Shown in pieces: positions 12,050 to 21,200 of a DNA stretch of 64,000 bases. Below the pieces are notes generated by a model. That model had not been told where the DNA came from. It searched no databases and worked only from the letters and a program-made list of their open reading frames with translations. The position numbers were made by a program, and so were the translations under genes. The first letter of the stretch is position 1, and the number at the start of each line of letters is the position of its first letter. The stretch is taken from NCBI GenBank assembly GCA_040388375.1, contig JAZKBU010000005.1, positions 1 through 64,000 of the forward strand, read 5' to 3'. This DNA is from Bacteroidota bacterium (GTDB lineage: Bacteria; Bacteroidota; Bacteroidia; UKL13-3).

Positions 12050-12086
12050 AAAAGCTATCCGGTTTTAGTCCCGGATAGCTTTTTGT
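12050..12086 (+). terminator. Rho-independent terminator after the first T9SS protein gene
   Basis: A perfect 12-bp stem (AAAGCTATCCGG with CCGGATAGCTTT), an 8-nt loop and a T run. Confidence 0.92.
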
Positions 12087-12172
12087 GCTTTATTAATAGG
12101 TTAAATAGTACATTGATTTAAAATTTTACACATACCCACAAATCAAAAATCAAATATTTATACTGTAAATCA

Positions 12173-12180
12173 TATATTTG
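12173..12180 (+). promoter_or_regulatory. Bacteroidota -7 promoter box
   Basis: TATATTTG matches TAnnTTTG and lies 23 nt before the start of the second T9SS protein gene. No convincing TTG -33 box is seen at the usual 19-21 nt spacing. The preceding gene ends in a strong terminator, so a promoter is expected here. Confidence 0.5.
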
Positions 12181-12203
12181 ATTTTCAATATAATTTATAG
12201 CGC

Positions 12204-15200
12204 ATGAAAAAAATTACTTTACTATTCGTATTATTTTTATTACAAGCAACGTATTTAATTGCACAAACAAATTACACCCTTACATTTACTTCCAATGGGG
12301 GTAATCCGGGTTCGCTTAATATCGATAACGATAATATTGTTACCGGTTGGACAAGTGTTTTAACAGCACCATTAAATGCCAATCAATGGTCGGCACCGGT
12401 GGCTTTACCATTTGCTTTTGATTATTATGGCCATGCCGTAACCTCGTTTAAAGCAAGTGCCAACGGCTTACTTACCTTTAATACAGCAAGTACTTTATTA
12501 CCCAATAACAATGAAAACCTGCCAAGCGCAGCCATACCCGATTCAACCATAGCTTGCTTTTGGGATGCTTTTACCAACTTACCTCCAACGGGTGGCGATG
12601 ACTCTATCGTATCACGCGTGTGGGGCACCGCACCCAACAGACAATTCTGGATTAAATGGGTATCGTTTGAAATGGGTTCACCTGCATTAACCAGCGGTGC
12701 TACTTTTAGTTGTGTATTAGAAGAAGGTACCAATAAAATTTATTTAGTAGAGGGTTTTGCAGGAGCAACACCAACGCTTTCAAGCACGGTAGGTTTACAA
12801 CTGAATGCAGGTAAAAGTTTACAGGATGGAAACAGGTTCAGACCACAATCGGTTAATTCATCGCAAACAGCGGCCGATAATGATTACTATACATTTACTC
12901 CTTTTTTAGAAGCTAATATGGCTTATGTGGGTTCAACTGCAGAGCAACCCATTGTTAATTTTGTTTCAAGAAACAATAGCAACGAAGCCATAGTACGTGT
13001 TGCCATACAAGCCAGTGGCGAATTATCGCCCATTAATGCAACCGACTTTAGTTTTAGTACCAATGGTACAACCAATGTAACGGATATTACCAATACCCGT
13101 TTGTTTTACACAGGAGCCGATAGTACGTTTAATACAAAAACGCAATTTGGTTCTACGGTAAATACGCCTACAGGTATATTTAATATTACAGGCTCACAAG
13201 CATTAACAAAAGGAACCAATTATTTTTGGTTAACCTATAGCATAAGCAATGTGGCATCAAGCGGAAATGTTATAGATGCAGAGCTGGTACAAATGACAGT
13301 GGGCGGTAATGTACACACACCTACCGTTTCTGCACCTAGCGGAAACAGAAGTATTAATATTGGTTTATCAGGATTGGTTACTGTAGGTAGCGGTTCAACG
13401 TATACTTATTTAAGCGATGTGTTTAAAGATATAAACGCAAATGGTTTGGTGGGTAATTTAGTGTTAAGCATTACTTCTGACATGGATGATACTGCACAAG
13501 TAGTTTTAAATTATAATTCAGGAGCCGATTATAAAATTAGTATTGTGCCGTCAGCTGATGTGTTAAGAAATATTACATCGCGCTTTACCTCATCATACAT
13601 TACGCTTGACGGAACTGAGAATTTTGTAATAGATGGCAAAGGTCCGGTTAGCGGAACAGGTAAGTATTTACGCTTTGTAAACAGAACAGATTCTGGTGCC
13701 ACATTTACTTTTATAAACGGAAGCAGGTTTGATACCATACGCAATTGTATTATAGAAGGAGCATGTACTTCACCGCTAAGAGGTGTTATTACATTAGCAA
13801 ACAGTACCAACGTTTCTACAGGTATTAGAGATTTATTGTTTGACAATAACGATATAAGAGATATAAGCGATTCAATGAAAATTCCTGCTAATTTAATTTA
13901 TTCAGCAAGCACATCAACCACCTTATTAAATAGCGATATTACTATTTCAAACAACAACCTGTTTAATTTTAGAAGAGCAGGTATTTTAGTAAGCAATACA
14001 GGTAACGCAGGCAATTGGAATATACTAAACAATAGTTTTTATTACAATGCACCTATTGCACCAAGTGGAGGCGATATAGTGCCTATTATTTTAGTGCCGG
14101 GCCAAGCAGGAGAAAACAACTTAATAAGCGGTAATTATATTGGCGGCCAGGCCCCTTTGTGTGGCGGAGCGCCATGGCTAAGTGCCAATGCAGTAAACTG
14201 GGTGGCTATGAATATAAATGCAGGTTTAGGTATAGGTACTTCTATACAAGGTAATACTATTCAGAACTTAAACATAACCACTACCGCTGGTATTGATTTT
14301 GTTGGTATTCGCTTAGAGTCAGGCAGAATGTTTGTAGGTACCTTAACGGGTAATACCATTGGGCATATAAGCAATGCCAATAGTATACAGAATGCGGCTA
14401 AGTTAACTTTGTGCATATATTCATACATAAGTAGTGCTGGAGATATGGTAATAGCCAATAATACTATTGCCAATATTACTGGAACCGGAACAGGAACCAC
14501 TTCAGGTGTTAGAGGTATTAGTATACAGGGTGGTGCATCAACGGCTATTATTAACCAAAATACCATTTATAATTTAAACTCATCTACTCCCAACACCAAT
14601 GCACAAACTGCGGCTGTACTGGGTATAGCTATTAATGGAAACGATGCAGATAATAATGTAATACGTAACAATACCATTTATAATATCAATGCAAACAATA
14701 CCACAATAGCTACCGTATCGTCAGGTATGATTTACGATGGAGGGGGAGTAAACTCCATTATAGAAAACAACAAAATTTCAAGGGTAAATAATATATCAAC
14801 AAGTACTACAGCAGCCATACATGGTTTATTGGTTTTAGGTAATATGAAAAACGGAACCATCCGTAACAATATGATTTCAATAAGCAATGGAACCAATACC
14901 AACGGAGTAATTATAAGAGGTATAACAGACAATGCTTCGGGTAATGTTTGCCAATATTTAAACAATAACGTTTTTGTTGGAGGTTCAGCAGCTTCAGGTG
15001 CCTTAAACTCTTATGCTTTTGAGCGCAGAAATACCGCTAACATAGGTATACGCAATAATATTTTTTACAACAAACGCACAGGCGGAACAGGCTTCCATGC
15101 AGCCATTGCAGCCGTTAATGCCTCGGCAGGTAATAACTGGAATCAAAACTCATCAGACTACAATTTATTGGTAGCAGCCAATGCTGCACAGATTGGTGTT

Positions 15201-16478
15201 TGGACAGCTTCGTTGCCACAAACATTTGCAAGCTGGCAAACAGTGGCATTGGGTGCCGACAGAAGAAGCTGGAGCGATAATACATTGAATATTCCTGCTA
15301 CATTATTTGTAGATACTTTATCGGCCGATTTGCGTATAGATTCAACACTGGCAAGCTGCTGGTATGCCAAAGGAAAAGGTATAGCCTTGGCCAATGTATC
15401 AACCGATATTCACGGACAGGCTCGCCCTACTGCTATTATAGTAAATGTAAGCGATATTGGAGCCGATGCTTTTACTACCACTACTACACCACCGGCATTA
15501 ACCCAAACAGGTAATATAGCCACCAACGATTCAACCGTACTAAGCTTTGCAGGCAGAGTATTAGGAAAAATATACTGGTTAGGAGGTACACAATATCCAA
15601 GTGCTATTAATGCAGCATATTATTCAACTATACCAAGCATTACTGCTTTGGGCGATCGCTTTAATACTTACTACAGCATTAGCCAAACAGGTACAGGTAA
15701 TTTATTTGATGCCATGGTTCAGTTGGCTTTTGATTCAGCTATAACAGGTTCGGTAACTAATAATGCAAACATTCAAATGGCTTATGGTTCATCGCCTACC
15801 AACTGGACATTATTACCTACATCAACCGTAAATACAAGTAACAGTACCTATACTTCATCGTGGTTAACACAAACTACTTTTACCAATTTATATACAGGTA
15901 CTTCATCAACCAATCCGTTACCGGTTAAGTTAAGCAGCTTTGCAGCACAGTATAATAAAAATGCTAAAACAGTACAGTTATATTGGAACACAGCGAGCGA
16001 AGTAAACAGCAACTATTTTGAAATACAACGCTCTGTAACAGGAACCGATTTTGAAAAAGCAGGACAGGTAAAAGCAGCCGGTAACAGCAATACCAATTTA
16101 TCATATCTGTTTAACGATACTAAACTTCCGGTATCAAACAAAGTGTATTACAGGCTTAAAATGGTAGACCGCGATGGTTCATTTGCTTACTCAAAAACAG
16201 TGGAAGTAAGCTTGTTGGATAACAGCAGCGAAACACCTGTATTGGTAGCTTATCCTAACCCGGTTGTTACAGATTTAACTATTGAGTTAGCACCTTCTGT
16301 TACACCAATTGATGTAAAAGTATACAATATAGTAGGTGAGCTGGTAAGCCAAAAAAGTATAGCCGCTACTGCCAATACCCAATTGCAATCAATAGCTATT
16401 GAAGGCAATAAAGGAATGTACTTTGTGGTAGTAAATACTGGTACTCAATCACAAACCATAAAAGTGGTTAAACAATAA
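12204..16478 (+). CDS. Large secreted beta-helix protein with T9SS type A sorting domain
   Basis: A 1424-residue relative of the preceding protein. It has a signal peptide (about 1-20, ending LIAQ), an N-terminal beta-sandwich (about 25-235), a BNR_assoc_N-like module (about 239-379, with the NYFWLTYSI signature), and a right-handed beta-helix built of NNTI-type rungs (about 410-1040). A linker, a fibronectin-like module (about 1240-1335, beginning LPVKLSSFAAQYN) and a T9SS sorting tail (about 1349-1424, with AYPNPV and GMYFVVV) complete it. It shares module order with its neighbour but has a different N-terminus and one helix block instead of two. No enzyme active site is recognised. Export by Sec plus T9SS is established for the family; the ligand is unknown. 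Confidence 0.9.
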   Translation: MKKITLLFVLFLLQATYLIAQTNYTLTFTSNGGNPGSLNIDNDNIVTGWTSVLTAPLNANQWSAPVALPFAFDYYGHAVTSFKASANGLLTFNTASTLLPNNNENLPSAAIPDSTIACFWDAFTNLPPTGGDDSIVSRVWGTAPNRQFWIKWVSFEMGSPALTSGATFSCVLEEGTNKIYLVEGFAGATPTLSSTVGLQLNAGKSLQDGNRFRPQSVNSSQTAADNDYYTFTPFLEANMAYVGSTAEQPIVNFVSRNNSNEAIVRVAIQASGELSPINATDFSFSTNGTTNVTDITNTRLFYTGADSTFNTKTQFGSTVNTPTGIFNITGSQALTKGTNYFWLTYSISNVASSGNVIDAELVQMTVGGNVHTPTVSAPSGNRSINIGLSGLVTVGSGSTYTYLSDVFKDINANGLVGNLVLSITSDMDDTAQVVLNYNSGADYKISIVPSADVLRNITSRFTSSYITLDGTENFVIDGKGPVSGTGKYLRFVNRTDSGATFTFINGSRFDTIRNCIIEGACTSPLRGVITLANSTNVSTGIRDLLFDNNDIRDISDSMKIPANLIYSASTSTTLLNSDITISNNNLFNFRRAGILVSNTGNAGNWNILNNSFYYNAPIAPSGGDIVPIILVPGQAGENNLISGNYIGGQAPLCGGAPWLSANAVNWVAMNINAGLGIGTSIQGNTIQNLNITTTAGIDFVGIRLESGRMFVGTLTGNTIGHISNANSIQNAAKLTLCIYSYISSAGDMVIANNTIANITGTGTGTTSGVRGISIQGGASTAIINQNTIYNLNSSTPNTNAQTAAVLGIAINGNDADNNVIRNNTIYNINANNTTIATVSSGMIYDGGGVNSIIENNKISRVNNISTSTTAAIHGLLVLGNMKNGTIRNNMISISNGTNTNGVIIRGITDNASGNVCQYLNNNVFVGGSAASGALNSYAFERRNTANIGIRNNIFYNKRTGGTGFHAAIAAVNASAGNNWNQNSSDYNLLVAANAAQIGVWTASLPQTFASWQTVALGADRRSWSDNTLNIPATLFVDTLSADLRIDSTLASCWYAKGKGIALANVSTDIHGQARPTAIIVNVSDIGADAFTTTTTPPALTQTGNIATNDSTVLSFAGRVLGKIYWLGGTQYPSAINAAYYSTIPSITALGDRFNTYYSISQTGTGNLFDAMVQLAFDSAITGSVTNNANIQMAYGSSPTNWTLLPTSTVNTSNSTYTSSWLTQTTFTNLYTGTSSTNPLPVKLSSFAAQYNKNAKTVQLYWNTASEVNSNYFEIQRSVTGTDFEKAGQVKAAGNSNTNLSYLFNDTKLPVSNKVYYRLKMVDRDGSFAYSKTVEVSLLDNSSETPVLVAYPNPVVTDLTIELAPSVTPIDVKVYNIVGELVSQKSIAATANTQLQSIAIEGNKGMYFVVVNTGTQSQTIKVVKQ

Positions 16479-16515
16479 TTGATTTAGCTATATTGGCGGC
16501 TTATTTTAATAAGCA

Positions 16516-18066
16516 ATGAAGTATCTTTTTTTAGTAGTGTATGCTACCTTTTGTTTTACAGGAATATTTGCACAGTCAAACCGTAACAATAACGTTTTAA
16601 GCAATCAGCCTCGTTTTGTTCAGGACTCTTTAGATAGTTATATAGAAAGAGAAATGAAACGCTGGCAGGTGCCGGGTTTAGCCATAGCCATTGTTAAAAA
16701 TGGAAAAGTAGTGGTGGCTAAAGGTTATGGTGTAAAGGAGTATGGCCGATCGGCCAAAGTAAATGAGTATACCTTATTTCAGATAGCCTCCAACAGCAAA
16801 GCCTTTACAGGTACTGCAGTGGCTTTACTCAACCAACAAAAACGTTTGTTGTTAGATGAAAAGGTAATACGTTATATGCCCGGTTTTAAGCTGTACGATG
16901 AAACAGCCACCCAATGGTGTACCGTGCGCGATTTACTTTGCCATAGAATAGGTTTGCAAACGTTTCAAGGCGATTTTTTAAACTGGGGGAGTAACTTAAC
17001 CCGAAAAGAAATTATAGAGCACATGCAGCTTACCAAGCCCGTTTATCCGTTCAGGTATAAATATGGTTACTGCAATGCAGCCTTTATTACAGCAGGCGAG
17101 TTAGTGAAAGCCGTTACCGATACTAGTTGGGACGATTATATCCGTTATCATTTTTTTGAGCCATTGCAAATGAAACATACCAATAGCTTTTACAATGATT
17201 TAATGACCGATGACAACGCTTGTATTCCACATACACTCGTACAAGGTAAAATAGTAAAAATGCCTTTTACCAATATTGATAATATGGGAGCTTCGGCTTG
17301 TATAAATTCATGCGCAAGCGATATGGCCAATTGGTTGTTGTTTCAGTTGGATAGTGGCCGTTTCAATGGCAAACAAATAGTTCCTTTCTCCGTATTGGCC
17401 GAAACACGCAAATCAAACATGGTGGTGAACGATGTAAACTCAAAAGTATTTACAAGTAAACATTTCAGTACCTATGGTCTTGGCTGGAGTAGCTACGATT
17501 ACGAGGGCAGGAGAGTATGGGAGCACAGTGGGGGAGCCAATGGTTTTGTGACCAAAACAGAGTTTATACCCGAAGAAAATTTGGGTGTGTTGGTATATAC
17601 CAATACCGATGCTAACTCCTTATACGATGCATTGGTTAAGCAAGTATTGGAAGCATATTTAAATGTGCCTTACCGTAACTTAAGCGAAAAATATTTTATA
17701 CCCACCAATGCCAATAACCAAAAAGAATGGTTAGCAACCGATAGCTTAAAAGCCGTAGTGGCTTTAAAAAATAAACCCAATATAGAGCTGGCTAAATTTA
17801 CCGGTACTTATACCAATGCCTTTTATGGTACGGTGGAGGTGAAGTTGGAAAAAGGAAAAATGACTTTGCATTTCAGTCACCATCCAAACAATATAGGCAA
17901 GTTGGAATACTTAAACGATAATCAGTTTTTATGTACCTATAGCGATGTTACCTGTGGTATACAAACATTGTCATTTAAAATAGAGAATAACGAAGTAACA
18001 GGCATCACCGTAAAAGTAAACGATTTTATTGATTACCATTCTTACGAGTTTACCAAGGTGAAGTAA
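16516..18066 (+). CDS. Secreted serine hydrolase, class C beta-lactamase fold (PF00144)
   Basis: A penicillin-binding-protein-like serine hydrolase with a signal peptide (about 1-20, ending IFAQ). The catalytic triad motifs are all present: SxxK at S92-K95 (SNSK), YxN at Y185-N187 (YCN), and HSG at 337-339. A C-terminal beta-barrel resembling DUF3471 (about 420-516) follows the catalytic domain. Families of this kind act as D-amino-acid peptidases, esterases or amidases rather than true beta-lactamases, and the substrate here cannot be told. The gene starts 37 nt after the T9SS protein gene with no terminator between, so read-through transcription is likely. Confidence 0.9.
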   Translation: MKYLFLVVYATFCFTGIFAQSNRNNNVLSNQPRFVQDSLDSYIEREMKRWQVPGLAIAIVKNGKVVVAKGYGVKEYGRSAKVNEYTLFQIASNSKAFTGTAVALLNQQKRLLLDEKVIRYMPGFKLYDETATQWCTVRDLLCHRIGLQTFQGDFLNWGSNLTRKEIIEHMQLTKPVYPFRYKYGYCNAAFITAGELVKAVTDTSWDDYIRYHFFEPLQMKHTNSFYNDLMTDDNACIPHTLVQGKIVKMPFTNIDNMGASACINSCASDMANWLLFQLDSGRFNGKQIVPFSVLAETRKSNMVVNDVNSKVFTSKHFSTYGLGWSSYDYEGRRVWEHSGGANGFVTKTEFIPEENLGVLVYTNTDANSLYDALVKQVLEAYLNVPYRNLSEKYFIPTNANNQKEWLATDSLKAVVALKNKPNIELAKFTGTYTNAFYGTVEVKLEKGKMTLHFSHHPNNIGKLEYLNDNQFLCTYSDVTCGIQTLSFKIENNEVTGITVKVNDFIDYHSYEFTKVK

Positions 18067-18089
18067 ATAACATCAACAGGCTATTCAAG

Positions 18090-18125
18090 CAAAAAGGCTG
18101 TCTTCAAAAGGCAGTCTTTTTGTTT
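18090..18125 (+). terminator. Rho-independent terminator after the serine hydrolase
   Basis: A stem of about 14 bp with two wobble pairs (AAAAAGGCTGTCTT with AAGGCAGTCTTTTT) followed by T residues. It closes the plus-strand block; the next gene converges from the other strand. Confidence 0.8.
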
Positions 18126-18258
18126 TGTGTTTATGCTATGCACCTGCTAGCATCTTTCGAGTGCGTGTTCACAAGGTGTTTCACCCTATTCAGTGCTGGT
18201 GTTTATATAGTTTTGAATTAAGTCCGCTCTGCATAAACAATATCATTTTTATGCCCAT

Positions 18259-21200
18259 TTAAACGTTTTTCTTTTCAAAATGTAATTCAGGTAAAACAAT
18301 CTTTACTTCAATTTTCTTGTCATCATCCGTCCAATATACAATGAAATTAACTTTGGCTTCTTTCAACTCAAAACCGTTTTTCTTTATTGTCGCCAATCTA
18401 TCAAGAAAGCTTTTTGAGAACTTTAAAATTAGTTCTCCTCTATCGTTTTTGCATCCTTCATCGGAAACCATAATTAAATCTCCACTTGCCAATGAGTTTA
18501 TTCGCCTCTGAACATATTCAAAGTACCCTAAATTTAAATCCTTGTGAGAAAGGTGCAGTGACAATCCACTTGGAGGTTGAAATATGTTATTATTTTCAAT
18601 CTTAACTAATTCTGCGGTTTTTAATTTGTCAAGATAATCTCCATTCATATGAATAGTCAATCTTTGCTTTGCTCTTGTCATTGCAACATAAAGTTGTCGC
18701 TTTTTTCCATCTTCTCTTGCATCAAAGTTTTCAAGAAGCAAAAACACATTGTCAAACTCTTTACCTTTTGCTTTATGAATGGTTGAAACAAAAATTGTTT
18801 CCCCATTTGTACTGATAAAGTCTTCCAGTTTTGATTCCCGGATGAAAACTTCAAAGTCAGATTTGTATTTCTTCTTTATATTTGTTCCTTCAAAATCTTT
18901 AATTAAATTGTTACAGACTTCAAGTTTTGAACTTGACTTGTACTTGTCAATCAAATTTCTTTTTGCATCTCCCCAAATATCATCGCTGATAGTAAATACA
19001 TTCTCATCTAATCTCAACTCATTCAAAAAGAAACGAACCTCTGCAAGGTTATACAAGCTAAAACCGTCATTGCTTTGAATCAATTTGGCTTGATGCCCGT
19101 TTTTGGTAAGAAGCCCTGCTACTTGAAAAGCTTCTTCGTTCTTATGTGTCAAAATACAAGTTGTTCCTGAAAGTCCAGTCGAAATTATGTCGTCAATTAA
19201 TGGTGTAATAAGATTTCCGTTTTTGTAATGGATAATTCTAATTTCGCCATTGTCGTGCTGATTAGCTTCAATAGGAATTTCTTTAAGGCGATTGTCAATC
19301 GTCTTTAAAAACTGGTTAGTGAATGATACTAAATTGCTTTTGCTTCTGTAGTTTTTTATGAGTTCGTATTTAGTTGCATTTTTCTCTGTAATAAAACTCA
19401 ATAGGTGTTTTGAATCTGCTCCGCGCCATTCGTAAATATTTTGGTCATCATCTCCAACTGCAATTACCCTCATTTCCTCATTCTTGTCCATCAGCACTTT
19501 TATTAATTCAAACTCTTCCTCGTCCATATCCTGTGCTTCGTCAATTACCAAAACTGTTTTTGTTATTCTACTGGTTTCAACCTCGTTGTTCTTTATTTTT
19601 TCTACTGTTGTTTTTATTATTGCATCTGCTCTATCAATTGTTCCTACTTTACCCAATAAGTCAAAGCAATAAGAGTGAAATGTTTTTATGTCAATGAAAT
19701 TAGCGGCATTTCCAATTAATTCAATCAATCGCTTTTTAAATTCAGTTGCTGCTGCTCTTGAAAAAGTTACCATGAGTAACTGCTCATGTTTAACATCTTC
19801 CATCAAAAGCAATGAAGCTAATTTGTGAACCAAAACTTTTGTCTTTCCGCTTCCTGGTCCTGCTGCTACAACAATGTATCTTGATTTTTTATCATCAATA
19901 ATTTTTCGCTGAACATCAGATAAAGAATCAAAAAGTTGTTTGTATTTCTGTGGCGTTATATTTCTTTTTATTTCAAACTCTCTATTGTCTTTGAAATATT
20001 TGCTTAAAAAGGAAGGGAAGTTTAATTGAAAATAGTCGTCAACAAATTTTAATGCACCTGAGTAATCGTCAATCATTTTCTTTGCATATTCACCAACAAT
20101 GTGAATTTGCTGAACTTTGTGGTCATAATACTGGCTTAGTTTCTGATAGTCCTGTTCCTTATACTGAACTCTGTTGTTCTGTTCTAGCCTATCAATAGTG
20201 AGTTTGTTGTAAACTACAAGAAATCCGCCTTCAATTTTTATCGCTTCAATTCGTGATAGATAAAATAGACTATCTTCAATGTCCTCAATAGATGCCCTTA
20301 CTTCAAACAATTGAACTTTCTTCCCAAATGCTTCTTGTAATTCAAGAACTGAAAATTCAACCAATACTTCTTCTTTTTCCGTTTCTCCTTCTTCAAGTAT
20401 TGTATTGCTCTTATCATATAGATAGCCAACAATGAACTCGGCTAAAATGTGTCGTTTTTCTAATCTTGTCTTTAATTCTTCTTTGGGTTGGCAGCTAATT
20501 GCCACAATGTGATTCTTTGAATAATCTTTATTATGGCGTTTAATCCAATTTTTAATTGCCCAGAAGTTGATAAGGGTTTTTATTTTGCTTGGAGAAACAT
20601 CCCTACATCCACTTTCTTCTGCTAGTTCGTTGAGCTCTTTAATGTGAAATGATTTTTCTTCCTCTTCAAACAATGGACAAAGAAAATTTTCTATTAGTCC
20701 GTAGTTTTGTGTAATTGCCAGAGAACGGTTTTTGTTTTCTCCCTTTTTTATGAATGCGGTTAAATCCTTTGCATCTGCCAATATTTTTTCATCTCTTAAT
20801 AGATTGACAACTGAAATCACATTTTTGATATCAAGCCCTAAACTATCAGAGATATAATCAACCCTTGATTCTGCTTCGTCAGATTTTGACTGCTTTCTGC
20901 TCTTACTTGAAAATAGATTTTTGATAATTCTTGTTGCAGTCTCTTTTTGTTCCTCACTAAATTTTTGAGAATTCCTGATTTTATCAATTGCTTCTTGTGC
21001 TGTCTTTGATAAAATACTGTTTGCAAACACTCTTGGCATGTTTTGCTTTCGTTTTACATAACCAGCTTCTTCTAATGCAGCAATTGCAGTAGTAACCCTA
21101 GTTTCAATTTCATTCAAATTGTCATCCCAACCAGCTACCCGGGCAATTTCTAATGCAGATTTTTGAACACTTGACTTGAATTTAGTAATGAATTTTATTG

